From: Ectobius pallidus
Lineage: Eukaryota; Arthropoda; Insecta; Blattodea; Ectobiidae
Assembly: GCA_964059195.1 (NCBI GenBank)
Contig: CAXKWD010000001.1
Location: forward strand, 216,388,484-216,452,483
Reading direction: 5' to 3'
Length of the DNA stretch: 64,000 nt
In this document: positions 10,295-20,472 of the stretch, piece by piece
Layout of the letters: every line of letters begins with the position of its first letter
How positions within the stretch are numbered: position 1 is the first letter of the stretch
The notes under the pieces: model-generated
What the model was told of the DNA's origin: nothing
Databases searched by the model: none
What the model saw: the letters and a program-made list of their open reading frames with translations, nothing else
Program-made: the position numbers and the translations under genes

Positions 10295-10952
10295 CTGGGG
10301 TGAGTCTGAAAATAAGTTTCCCCAGGTGACTGTGTACAGAGGTGTGGATGAAAGACAAAAAATACGAGACATTAAAAGTAAGACTACCTTTATCTTTCCA
10401 CATAGTTACCACTTACACATTGAGACATTTGTCATACCGCTTTAGAAGCTTCAAAAAGAACTCCAGGAAAAAATCAGGGCTCTGCATACAGAAGAACCGT
10501 CAAAATTGAAGGAGGCAATTCGGAAAAAGCCCTTCTCCAATGGCGTTCTGTTGTTGGATGACAATGCGAGACCACACTCTGCTATGGCAATGCAAAACCA
10601 TATTGCAACTATTGGTTGTGAGTGCCTAGTCCATCCACCATACAGTCCTGATCTCGCACCCAGTGACTTCCATCTGTTTCAGGCTTTGAAGAAGACTCTC
10701 GGTGGAAGGCGCTTTGGGAGCACTGCTGACGTCACACAAGCCCTTCAATGCTTTTTCCATATGAAGAGCCCTGAGTTTTTCCTGGAGGGCTTTTTTGAAG
10801 CTTCTAAAGCGGTATGACAAATGTCTCAATGTAGATGGTAATTATGTGGAAAAATAAAGGTACGTCTTACTTTTAATGTCTCGTATTTTTTGTCTTTCAT
10901 CCACACCTCTGTACACACTCGTCAGGGGAAACTTATTTTCAGACTCCCCTCG
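10295..10952 (+). mobile_element. rearranged mariner element, inverted duplication of 3' end
   Basis: 658 bp with TA at 10293-10294 and 10953-10954. The ends are CTGGGGTGAGTCTGAAAATA and TATTTTCAGACTCCCCTCG. The inverted arms are about 200 bp (10295-10499 with 10745-10952). They include not only the TIR but the last codons of the transposase, so the left arm is an inverted copy of the right end and replaces the transposase N-terminal half. Confidence 0.93.
10506..10817 (+). pseudogene. mariner transposase C-terminal fragment
   Basis: 103 codons. It retains the catalytic LLDDNARPHSA motif (second Asp) and HPPYSPDLAPSDFHLFQALK (third Asp in the DD34D spacing), then ends with LEGFFEASKAV. The first catalytic Asp and the DNA-binding domain are absent because the 5' half was replaced by an inverted 3' end. 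It is read opposite to the host gene and is not functional on its own. Confidence 0.93.
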
Positions 10953-11025
10953 TATATTGAAATTTTCCTCACTGACTTCAGACTCAAGATTCCACTGATT
11001 ATTTTACTTGATGATTGCTTATAAG

Positions 11026-11689
11026 CAGGGCCCGGATTCTGTTGACCTAAAATTGTTTGAAAAATGACCCTAAATTTTGAAGAAAATGACTTAATAATTA
11101 TAAAAAATGACCTAAAATCTTATATTTTATTTATAAAAAATTATTATTGTACACAAAGTTATAGACTAGTTTGTGCGTAATTTTAAAAACTGTAAATAAC
11201 TGTAATGTTGTGAATGTTCTTTTCTCATGGAAATTTATACTGGCACTGAGGCACTGGTGAGTCAAAATTCGACACATCCTTTTGTGGTCTGCCGGATTAT
11301 ATTGTTGTTTATTGAGGGTATACAGTAGTTTCTTTGATTGTCACTTCCGAGTGAGACATGTCAACACTTTAACGCCAAATTTTTCCTTCTTGCATTAAAC
11401 AAACAACACTTCAAAGACAGCACTGCTAGCGACGAAAATAAAGTAATACAATCAATGTAAATACATGAAAATGACTAAATAAGGAAGCAAATGACACGAA
11501 AATGACAAAATAATTACCTAAAATTGAAATATGTGCCCTAAAAATATAAAATTGCACAAAATGACAAAAAATGACCTAATAAAAATGCATTTTTATAATC
11601 TAGAGGCCATGATTAGGATTTATCCACAAGTTGGCAATGTCTATGCAGCATCAATAAAAAGATGACATGTCATTAGAATTCGGGCCCTG
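11026..11689. mobile_element. hAT-like MITE family A, copy 1
   Basis: 664 bp with ends CAGGGCCCGGATTCTG and AGAATTCGGGCCCTG and 8-bp flanks CTTATAAG / TTTATAAG (7 of 8 identical). AATGACCTAAAA-type motifs repeat many times inside, and a GACATGTC palindrome lies near the right end. The 8-bp duplication and CAGGG start suit hAT. No transposase is seen. Confidence 0.9.
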
Positions 11690-11699
11690 TTTATAAGTT

Positions 11700-12743
11700 A
11701 CTAGCTTAAAAGGCCCGGCGTCGCTCGGGTTTTGTATTTTGTTAATGCGAAAATAACTTATGAAGGATTTTCGATTTTCAAACTCTAGGTCTTTAAGGTC
11801 TTTATATAGGTATTAAGAATTTGAAATGGGGAAGAACGACTTATCACACACAAACTATTCCCTCAGAAAACGCTAGATAGGCTATAGCTTATTATAGCTT
11901 ATAGCAGATCCCCACGGCTTCTCCCAAGATAATTAATTGAAAGATTAACAATTAAGAGCAAAATAATTAAAGTATTATATTTATTAACACTTTGCACGCG
12001 CAACATTCATAGGTGTAAACTAAACATTTGATAGGCCTAATTAATGAAACAGCTATAAATCCGGCTTTGAAGTGAATTTCACGATTAGAAAATAAATGGA
12101 AAAATGCAGTATTCGAAAGATTATGAGAATTGAAATCGATTAAACTCACGGTAAAAAAAAAGTGCGTAAATGTATTTGACAGACAGACATAGTACATTAG
12201 TTTTTATTTATATAAGTGAAGAATGGAATAAGCCTACTGAGGCCGTGATTTCTATATTCATTTGTCCAGACTTATAATTCCGTTACATTTCAGGCAGATT
12301 TAACGACCCTACATAAGATATTTTAATTACGATTACATATAAAAACGTTGTAGCCAGGACCCCGAACTAAGCAACTTCCCCGGAATTTTCTGTAAACTAT
12401 ATTCCATGTCAAATAAAATATGTTTAACATTACCTTATCGACATCTATAGCTTTTATAATAACCTGAGATATCCATTGCCTTCCATATCGATCGCGACGA
12501 TATTATTTCCAAGGTATGACAATAATAGACAAAGCCTTCAGCAACTGAAATGAATAACTCAAAACTGATGCTTCGAAAGCGTAAAAAATGCACGTTTTCT
12601 TGCCGTTTTTCACTCATAACTCGCGAACGAAGGCTAAAATTAAAAATGTAGTATGACAGAAACCTTCCCGGGAATGTACCCAACAACTTCCCAAAGTTTC
12701 ATGGCGATCGGATGAATGGTGTAGTAATGCATAAAGGACACAA

Positions 12744-12788
<45 letters not shown>

Positions 12789-12810
12789 TTCATTTTTATA
12801 TATATAGATA
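11700..12810. repeat. dispersed repeat K, copy 1, with (CA)n and AT-rich tail
   Basis: It starts TACTAGCTTAAAAGGCCCGG and carries GTCGCTCGGGTTTTGTATTTTG, then a region homologous to 17.5 kb and 27.8 kb (ATTAATTGAAAGATTAACAA). It ends in (CA)n at about 12749-12784 and TATATATAGATA. Such 3' ends are common in insect retroposons; the class was not resolved. Positions 11862-11885 give the empty site for element F1. Confidence 0.65.
12749..12784. repeat. (CA)n microsatellite
   Basis: About 17 uninterrupted CA units at the tail of repeat K. Confidence 0.95.
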
Positions 12811-12814
12811 ACAA

Positions 12815-13437
12815 AACATAAACTCAGCTCTGAACGATTAATGAATGCAGTAATGTCTACAGAGAAGGACAACATACACAGATGGGCATTTCATAAAACA
12901 AGCTTTAAATGCCAAAAGTTAAAGGTGACGATCCATATGCTGATGTCAGAGAATGAAGTAAGTAAGGAAATGGGGCTTGTTAGTATTTTCCACAGTAAGG
13001 AACATAATTAAGTAATGAAATGTCAACAAGAGAGGGGGGAAAATAACACTCGTCAAGCAAGAGAAAAAAGGAATGGGGGAGAAGTGGTTAAGAATGGGGT
13101 GGAGAGAAAAGAGGCTGAAAGAGACATTTCAAAATTAAAATTGAGAAGAATGGACTGTAGGCATATAAAGATAGGGGAACGAAGAAAAATAATTAGTATA
13201 AAGAATGAAAAAAGGGGAGAAAATGAGGGCTGAGAAATGACATGTAAGAGTGATCAAGACCAGTTCTATTAGGGGGAACAGAAGAAGGGTGTGAACAACT
13301 TCCAAGAATATGAAGCACAGAGAATGAAAAAATAACTAAGCCACAGAAAGTAAATTTCACGTAAGAGGAAAAGCATAATTTACGAAATTCCATAAGTCAC
13401 TTTTCACTAAATTTTTCTATTATCTTATCTCATGGCT
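12815..13437. other. purine-rich intronic stretch
   Basis: The plus strand at 13020-13230 is strongly A/G-rich (GAGAGGGGGGAAAATAA, GAATGGGGGAGAAGTGG). The open frame there is low complexity and not a gene. No bounded element is seen. Confidence 0.5.
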
Positions 13438-14440
13438 AGCTTAAAAGGCCCGGCACTGCTCGGGTTTTGTATTTTGTAATTCAAAATTAACTTACGAAAG
13501 GCTTTTTATTCTCAAACTCTAGGCCCTTAAATACCGGTAGGTATCTAGAATTTCAAATGAGGGAGAATGCCTTCTCACACTCAAACTCAGAGATGCCAAG
13601 CTTGAAAGGTGGTTATCAGTAGTGTCAGTCCTCCATGTTTAACCGAAAAATCACAATTACAGGTTTCACAAATATGTGATTCGGTGAAATGTTTGACGGT
13701 CCGAGGCAAGGAAACTCTTCCGTATACTGCTTTGGATACTGCTGTTTTGCCGCAGTTTGTTTTTGTCCATCAGACTCGTCACTGGTTTTACGTTTATAAG
13801 ACATATTTCTTCAATATTCTACTTGCACTGCAACACTCAATAAAACTTCTACAAGCAACGGCGTCGGCGGTCGTCAGCGGCATTACAGTGATAATAAAAA
13901 AGAGGAAATATGTAGTTATAACTACAATTATGTTATAACTGTAAGATATAACATCTTTGGTTAACAGACACTCACGTCAAAGATTGTAGTGTCCAATGTC
14001 GCCAACACAACGGATATTTTCTCAACTATTTCTCATGATAACAGTTGGCATCTCTGCTGACATTTACTTTTTTTATGTTTGCGGGAGAAACACAACATTT
14101 AAAAAATAGATATTGGGATTTGTAAAATCCGTAATATTCAGTACAATTTCCGTATTGCTGTAGGAAATTCAAGAAAATCGTAGAAACTACGGGAATTCCG
14201 TAGCAGTTGGCATCTCTGCAAACTATTCCCTCAGAAAACGCTTGATACAGCTTTTATGGCTCATAGAGGATGTAGAATTTTGCACCCCATTGATTCTAAA
14301 CACCAAACCTGATAGGGGTTCAAATAAGAAGAAACAGAATTTACCTATTATAGTTTAGGCTCTACGTTGATTTTGTCAGTCAGTTAGTCATTAAGTCAGT
14401 CAGGACAAAGCCTCTTATATACATAGAGATTTAAGTAAAC
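13438..14440. repeat. dispersed repeat K, copy 2, split by element F1
   Basis: GCTTAAAAGGCCCGGCACTG and the following 130 bp match repeat K copy 1. The match resumes after F1 at 14219 (CAAACTATTCCCTCAGAAAA). The element therefore inserted into an existing K repeat. The 3' limit is approximate. Confidence 0.75.
13588..14218. mobile_element. CAGAGATGCC element family F, copy 1 (6-bp TSD)
   Basis: 631 bp with ends CAGAGATGCCAA and TTGGCATCTCTG, flanked by CAAACT on both sides (13582-13587, 14219-14224). The uninterrupted site exists at 11862-11875 in repeat K copy 1. It shares interior with F2 and F3, including TTTAACCGAAAAATCACAA and CGTAGAAACTACGG. Only short frames are present. The TIR fits a hAT-type YARNG start; 6-bp duplications are also known for Dada and IS3EU. 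Confidence 0.9.
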
Positions 14441-14532
14441 TTTCTTACTTATTTACTTAATGCCAACAGACAATTCCTAAGCAAGCTAAATGATTACTGT
14501 CTATTTTATGGAACCTGGAGGTTCATTGCAGC

Positions 14533-14809
14533 CAGGGGCGGATCCAGAGAGACATTTTGGGGGGGGAACCAAAGTAGAGAGGAAGTTTTTACGCATAAAA
14601 ATTAATTATTCCCAGTACACAATTAAAAACAAAATGAACATTTCAGCATTTTCTTACAAAGGTATTTCAAAATAATGAATGTCGTTGCTTTAATTTAAGT
14701 ATTTGGGTTATGTTCTAATAAATTTTTAATATTTTGTGCTTAATGTTACAAATTTTGGGAGGGGGGAAATTTCCCCCATTCCCCCCCCCCCCCCGTGGAT
14801 CCGCCCCTG
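14533..14809. mobile_element. short hAT-like MITE with CAGGGGCGGATCCA ends
   Basis: 277 bp between perfect 8-bp repeats ATTGCAGC (14525-14532, 14810-14817). The ends are CAGGGGCGGATCCA and TGGATCCGCCCCTG. A run of about 14 C lies at 14781-14794, preceded by GGGGGG and CCCCC stretches. No coding sequence. Confidence 0.93.
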
Positions 14810-14934
14810 ATTGCAGCACTTACATGAGCAGATCCATATGGATCCAAAGAGTACAACCACAACTCCAAAATCAAGATAAAAATAAATCAACACAAAATTA
14901 CCCCCTACTGATGAAAGGAATAAAAGAAACATAC

Positions 14935-15067
14935 CTGATAAGCTTTGAGAGCAAGGTGCATCCTGCGAGACCACAGCAGTACTTTCTTCTTGTCAAGCCT
15001 GAGATGCTCGTAGCAATTCTCCAGCTGGGTCTGAACAAAGTGGAAAGTCTGCACCGACATGGTTTCG
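14935..15067 (-). CDS. timeout: timeout exon encoding [11 protein letters not shown]
   Basis: 133 nt. Acceptor CTCTTACAG is read down to 15068 and donor GTATGT follows 14935. It enters in phase 2 and leaves in phase 0. The product reads [20 protein letters not shown], then [20 protein letters not shown] and KAYQ. It matches TIMELESS SET.SV.TFHF...L...YE......K.....[12 protein letters not shown] closely. Confidence 0.95.
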
Positions 15068-15220
15068 CTGTAAGAGTTCCCTCATCATTAATTACATGCC
15101 ATATTTATTCAACAGGGTTTGAGTCAATTAGTTCTCCTACACAATATCTCGTTACAGCTCCAGCACTCATTCAATCAACTTTCTCATATAAACAACCCTT
15201 TTCATAAACATACTCTAATA

Positions 15221-15797
15221 CACTGACCGGCAAAAAAAACCGATCACTGTAAAATTTGTTGTACTTTTAAGATTAAACATAATTTTGATTAGATGTTTAT
15301 ACATTGTTGTTGGTGAGGATGAATTATTATTTTTAATGGATCATATGTATCTGCTTTCTTCATATCTTCACTTTATCACCAAACAAAACAAAAAAAACAA
15401 AACAATGCAATAGGGTGATTCCAATATGATTATAAGCACTAGCTTGTCATACATATTGCTAGGTGTTTCATTGTTGTATTGCGTCATTTCCTTCCAAACT
15501 GATCGGAAACTGTCTCCCTTCGCATCGAAGTAATTCTATCAGTAAGTTTAGTTGAAATTATGCCTCTCAGTCCTGAAGACGTTGCCAAAGCTGTTGCTCT
15601 AATTGATGATGGATGCAGCCTCCGTTATGCCCCTGTAACCTTAGGCTCACCATTCACCACGGTGCAAGAGGAAAAATGGGGAATTAAGTGTGAAATGTAT
15701 CAGTAAATTTTAATCTTAAAAACGTATGCAATTGCAGTAATTTTATTTCAATTTTTAAAAATTTCTTTAAGTGATTGGTTTTTTTTGCCGGTCAGTG
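15221..15797 (+). mobile_element. Tc1-like element, internally deleted
   Basis: 577 bp. Ends CACTGACCGGCAAAAAAAAC and its inverse, flanked by TA (15219-15220, 15798-15799), with about 28 bp of inverted repeat. It contains a coding remnant at 15560-15706. Confidence 0.93.
15560..15706 (+). pseudogene. Tc1 transposase N-terminal remnant
   Basis: 48 codons from ATG 15560 to TAA 15704. MPLSPEDVAKAVALIDDG then CSLRYAP.TLG.PFTTVQ resembles the N-terminal paired-like helix-turn-helix of Tc1 transposases (LSPE..A.AV.L...G.S.R..A..LG....TVQ). The catalytic domain is deleted; the frame runs into the 3' end. Confidence 0.8.
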
Positions 15798-15830
15798 TAA
15801 AAAAGATTGTTTTGCTTTAGTTGCAGTTTT

Positions 15831-15859
15831 TAGGTAGATTTCGAAGAAAAATCTACCTA
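15831..15859. other. 11-bp perfect hairpin
   Basis: TAGGTAGATTT and AAATCTACCTA with a 7-nt loop. No terminator-like context; the role is unknown. Confidence 0.55.
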
Positions 15860-15976
15860 TTGCAATGGATACCATGTCATGATTTTCGAAAAATTCTTTC
15901 ATATCTTTACGTTTCATGCTCCCTAAGTACAAAACCACCGCCCGTCCCAAAAAAAATTTTGTGATATTTATATCTT

Positions 15977-16188
15977 GGTCACGACTGCCTTGCTAAACAC
16001 CTCAACAAAATTGGGATACTCCCCTCACCACTATGCCCCCTATGCGACCTCCAAGAAGAAATGGAACAAGATCACCTTCCACAATGCCCAGCCCTTACCA
16101 ACTCGACATCTTTAAGTGAAAAATACTGCAGAGCTAGAGAATTAATGATTTCATTGTCAGAAATTCAGCATTAGCCAACAACAACAAC
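15977..16188 (+). mobile_element. 5'-truncated Jockey-type LINE, 212 bp
   Basis: It lies between perfect 13-bp direct repeats ATATTTATATCTT (15964-15976, 16189-16201). The frame from 15980 to the stop at 16172-16174 encodes HDCLAKHLNKIGILPSPLCP followed by LCDLQEEMEQDHLPQCPALT. This is the CPLC...H...CPAL zinc-knuckle-like end of Jockey ORF2 proteins. It ends with a CAA-repeat tail. Confidence 0.92.
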
Positions 16189-16201
16189 ATATTTATATCT
16201 T

Positions 16202-16800
16202 TACACGATAGCGGCCGTAATTTTGAAGATGTTTGAACCAAATTTTAATATGTTATTTCTAGGCCCAATAGTTCGGACAAGTTCGTTAATGAGCAAAATT
16301 GGCCCAAGGGGGTGGTCGGGGGAGGGGGTTGAAATTTTTAAAAATGTATATCTCGGCCCCTATGAAGTATAGAGGGAAACTTTGTTTGAATAAATTAGAG
16401 TACTCCCTTTGGAGTTCACAGTGACACCAACGATTCGGGGGTTCGAGTGAGGGTGGGGGTGGGGGATGAAAATTCGAAACTTTTGAAACCACGTCTTGTG
16501 GAGTATCGTTGAAAAGCTCTTGATGAGTACTCTACAAATCAATAAATAGTTTCTTGATAGTTCTCATATGACGCGAGATTTTAATGTTTGAAAATAATAA
16601 CACTTAAAAGAATTATTATAATATCATAATTTTGTATTGTTTAGCGGCTTTGCTAATTTTATTCATTGCTGATCTTGCGCACGGCCTCCCAGAATATTAT
16701 ATCCTATTCTTGTTGTCAAAACAAATGATTGTAGGCTCTTCCTCTTTACTGCAGGTTTGCCATGCCAAGGCTAAAAAAGAAGAGTGCTGCGCAGTGATAA
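16202..16800. other. intronic stretch, probable dispersed repeat, unclassified
   Basis: It includes GC-richer patches (GGGGGTGGTCGGGGGAGGGG at 16309-16328; GAGGGTGGGGGTGGGGGATG near 16448-16467). No ends or coding remnant recognised. Confidence 0.4.
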
Positions 16801-16929
16801 TAAATTAAACCAAAAGCAATTTGAAATCTACTTCAGCCTGTAGGCCTGCCTAAAGGGATTTTTAAATTCAAGACACAATGTTATATAGATGCAAAATTAA
16901 ATCTAATAACAAAGTGTGCCCATCCTTAG

Positions 16930-17490
16930 CATAGGTACTACTGATAAATCTATGCCTCTGAAGAGGGCAGCGAACATTACAAAATGAGAGAGATTTTGTA
17001 TACTCATTATCTTCTTGTTAACAGTCATGACTTTCTTACAGATGTCTTGATCTTTTCAAAATAACTATCACATTTGTCAACAATGGAATACGCCATAAAA
17101 AATAATTTTAAAAGTAGATGCATTACTATTGAGAACATTGATATACCAAATACTCACACAATACAAAATGGATGGCGACAATGTTGAAAAAGCTGTCGAC
17201 TGCTTTTTGTTTAGACGGAAATTCCCGAATCAAAGCCGATTAAGCTGCCGATTGCTTTTTGTTTGATGGAAATTCTCGAAACAAAGGTGATATTGACCGA
17301 CTAGTCAATTGACTTGATATGTTGTCCATTTTCTCCGAAAAACAAATTAACACCTGAAAATATTAAGTGCAACACGCTGGGTTTGAATGTCAAGTCAATT
17401 GGAACGCAAAATTGCAATATACATGTCAATATCAACTTCTTAACATTGACTTGTTGGTGTTAAATGCTATGCAGCGGAGACCCAGCTTAA
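16930..17490. repeat. dispersed repeat Q, copy 1
   Basis: It matches the reverse complement of 21356-21900: 'cctctgaagagggcag', 'aatactcacacaatacaaaa', 'actagtcaattgacttgata', 'aattgcaatatacatgtcaa' and 'ggagacccagctt'. Both copies contain two degenerate repeats of AAGC.G.CGA..GCTTTTTGTTT. Ends resembling GTCTCCA may be inverted termini of a DNA element. Confidence 0.8.
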
Positions 17491-17518
17491 AATACCAGGG
17501 CACAAAAGTAATATACTA

Positions 17519-18250
17519 ACAGGTGCCCGCGGCTTCACCCACGATAATTAATTGAAAAAATAAAAATTAAGAGTATAATAATTATTAAAGCATTATATTT
17601 ATTAACAATTGGATGCGAATCATCCAAAAACTAAATTATTAATAATTAATGAAACAGCTAAAATTCCGGCTTTAGAGTACATTCCACGATTAGAAAGCGC
17701 CGCCTGGGAAAATAATCTCAGATTCGATTATGCAGTTCCAAATCTACCTGTGAACACTAATGATATGTATTGTTTCTCAACTGTTTGCTGACAGATGAAT
17801 ATGATGTGAATTTTATTTGATCAATTCAGTGTAATTTTCAAAAATTATATAATGTTTCAAGGGTAGGAATGGCTTGTTTGGATTTTTATTATCAGTGATG
17901 TTTCAAGAGTTAAACCATAAATATATTATAGCTGGTGCCCCCGGCTTCGCCCGCCATTATTAATTGACTCCAGGATTTTAAAGAAATTTACACTGGTAGT
18001 TTATTAAAAATGTTTGTGGTTTAGAGCTATGAAAATTGTAAGTAAAAATAAAATTAGAATATTTGTTCATTGTGTTCATTTCACTTAGGCTTTATATAAT
18101 AAAGAAACGGTCTTCATAATTTCGTACGATACTCTTTGTGAAAGTTTACACTGCCAGAGACGAACATTGCCGAGTATACCCGATGTTTCACGAAGCGGGC
18201 GAGTGAGTGAGTACGCTATTTAGGGCCGTTGAATTGTATAAGAGTAGATT
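17519..18250. repeat. dispersed repeat M, copy 1 (GCCCCCGGCTTCGCCCGCC motif)
   Basis: It matches the reverse complement of 27180-27885 over about 700 bp. It includes the AGGTGCCCGCGGCTTCACCC start, TGGTGCCCCCGGCTTCGCCC in the middle (17933-17953) and GGGCCGTTGAATTGTATAAG at the end. The short open frame 17609-17791 is not matched intact in the other copy, so it is not called a gene. Class unresolved. Confidence 0.8.
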
Positions 18251-18365
18251 TTATCTCCACTTTATTTTTCTGGCATACGAGAAAGCTGAGAAAACAAGGC
18301 CTTACCAAAGCAGTCAAGGAAGTAATCAACATAATGCAAAGGACTGGAATTTTATTCGTCCCTAC

Positions 18366-18478
18366 CTGACAAGATGGACTTCAAATTTATGATGCCTGTT
18401 GAATTCCATGAAGAATTTCAAAGCCCACATGTAATATGATTCGTCATTAGCTTGTGACCTGGCTCGCACCAGACCATC
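18366..18478 (-). CDS. timeout: timeout exon encoding DESYYMWALKFFMEFNR
   Basis: 113 nt. Acceptor TTGTTTTAG is read down to 18479 and donor GTAGGG follows 18366. It enters in phase 0 and leaves in phase 2. The product reads DGLVRARSQANDESYYMWAL, then KFFMEFNRHHKFEVHLV. The DE.YYMWAL.FFM.FNR block is a hallmark of TIMELESS proteins. Confidence 0.96.
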
Positions 18479-18568
18479 CTAAAACAATAAGTAGCTCATA
18501 GAGTAATGTCGTAAATCAGGCAGTATCATTCAAACTCTGTGATCAATCTGTGATCTCAATACCCTTAC

Positions 18569-18715
18569 CTTTACATGGTACATCAAAGTGTTGTAAGCTC
18601 CATTCAGAAATTCTGTACAGAAATCCTTGAGGAACAACCTGACACAGAAAGCTGAACGTCGCTCTATATCCACTTCTTTCATAGGCAGACGATTTTTAGG
18701 TCTTTTAACTTTAAC
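18569..18715 (-). CDS. timeout: timeout exon encoding RRSAFCVRLFLKDFCTEFL
   Basis: 147 nt, 49 codons, phase 0 at both sides. Acceptor TTTTTTTTGCAG is read down to 18716 and donor GTAAGGG follows 18569. The product reads VKVKRPKNRLPMKEVDIERR, then SAFCVRLFLKDFCTEFLNGA and YNTLMYHVK. The RRS...VRLFL.DFC.EFL..CYN.LM core is diagnostic. The intron to the next exon is only 90 bp (18479-18568), by far the shortest in the gene. Confidence 0.97.
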
Positions 18716-19061
18716 CTGCAAAAAAAAATGTGCAGAAAACAAATTTAAAAAAAATTAGAGGTCCGTGAAATTTGTGAGACTTGATAACGCAAACTGTTCT
18801 CAATAAAAAAAAATATTTGCAGAATTTTATTTTACTGCCATCTATAACCTCAGAAACATCACTTTGGAATCTGAAAATAACGCAAATTTCACATAATAAT
18901 GCAAATTTCATACAATAATGCAGAAAGTAAACATAATTCCAGGTTTTAGATGAATTATGGCAGCAATATTGTTTTATTTGGACAAATTAATCTATTTTTA
19001 AACAATATTTTCATAATTAATCATTGTATGGAAGTTTACACAGTGAAGCTATATTATAATT

Positions 19062-19290
19062 TAATAATATTGAGTTGGGTTTAGCACTATGCTTCACTTA
19101 TTTTATAAATACCTGTATACAGGTATACAGGTATTTATAAAATAAGTGAAGCATAGTGCTAAACCCAACTACAGGTATACAGGTATACAGGTATTTATAA
19201 AATAAGTGAAGCATAGTGCTAAACCCAACTCAATACCTGTATACAGGTATTTATAAAATAAGTGAAGCATAGTGCTAAACCCAACTCAAT
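19062..19290. repeat. compound repeat: one inverted and three direct copies of a 45-bp unit
   Basis: The unit CAGGTATTTATAAAATAAGT continuing GAAGCATAGTGCTAAACCCA occurs in direct orientation three times (ending near 19171, 19230 and 19288) and once inverted at 19070-19117. The copies are essentially identical. Short AGGTATAC repeats separate them. Confidence 0.9.
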
Positions 19291-19346
19291 ATTATTAAAT
19301 ATTTTCATAATTTCTTTATTTATTTGCTTGGTGAAGTGATAATCAG

Positions 19347-19988
19347 TACGGTTCAGATGTTTATGACATGTCATATTTTTATCCTGACCTCCATTCAAGC
19401 CAAAACACAAATTACACGAATTGCAGGCTTATTATTCTAAAGTCATATTTTGGTCATTTTTGTGGTCTTGGTCATATTTTGGCCATATTTGTAATTTGTA
19501 TTTCAGTTATAAATTTGGTAAAGGAGCACAATTTTATGGTGTGTGAACTACATGGTCAAGTTAAATTTGAAATTGTCGAAATTGAAATGTATTTCATTAA
19601 TTATTATTTATGTCAAATTAATAGATAACTTAAATTTTAAAATTAATGCAATTGTTCATATTTTATAGGGGCACACAAGGTCTACGAAATATTAGGAGTG
19701 TTTGGAGCTGATTGACCTAGCAAATAGGAGCAAATTCTTTAAAAACATAAGTTCATTAAAAGTAAAACTGTAAATCAGCAAAATTGTTAAAAAATGAATA
19801 CCCGTTGAATTCATGTGATGTAAGAATTTAGTGTCTTTAAAAACGTTTTAAATTTGAACACTTATTTTTTGAAAATACATCATTTTATTAGGTCATATTT
19901 AGGGCTTTTGGTTCGTATGTAGTCATTATTAAGGGCATATTTGTAGTCATATTTTCCACTTTTTTGGGTCATAAACATCCTAACCTTA
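19347..19988. mobile_element. hAT-like MITE family B, copy 1
   Basis: 642 bp. Ends TACGGTTCAGATGTTTATGA and GTCATAAACATCCTAACCTTA; flanks ATAATCAG / GTAATCAG (7 of 8). An ATGACATGTCAT palindrome lies near the left end. It shares interior with B2 and the 32-33.8 kb remnant (ATGTCAAATTAATAG, GGCCATATTTGTAAT). Confidence 0.87.
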
Positions 19989-20472
19989 GTAATCAGTATC
20001 AATAACATGAACAGACTTCACTAGAAAGGTACACCTCCTAAGAACATATGTTTCAAGACCTTCATACCAGCAAACAGGAAAGGTTTCAGGCCATACAACA
20101 ATCCATAATCCGTATACCAGTAATAAATTTCAGGCCACAGGGAGTGTTCAGTCTAAGAAACCTAACAGACAGCACAGGATTCTTACTGAAGAAACATTAG
20201 ACATTGGTCATCGTTTGGAGACTTCCTCCCAGAAATTGCTTAGGCATCTTTGACAACAGGCAAGCATTTCATATGGCTCGGTGCAAAGAGCTACTACATT
20301 GTTGAAGTTAAAAAAAGTAAAATAACTGAGGCACATGTTCTTCAACCAGGTGATTCAGTATTCACACAATTTGTGAATAGGGTAAATTAAAACATGTAAT
20401 GTGTGCCTCCATTCCAAATCGGAGAAACAACATGCAGCTGGTTCATAGTTAATTGTATGTATATAGCATATA

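Noticed and set aside
13015..13233. Basic 72-codon frame
   Set aside because: It is a by-product of an A/G-rich low-complexity tract.
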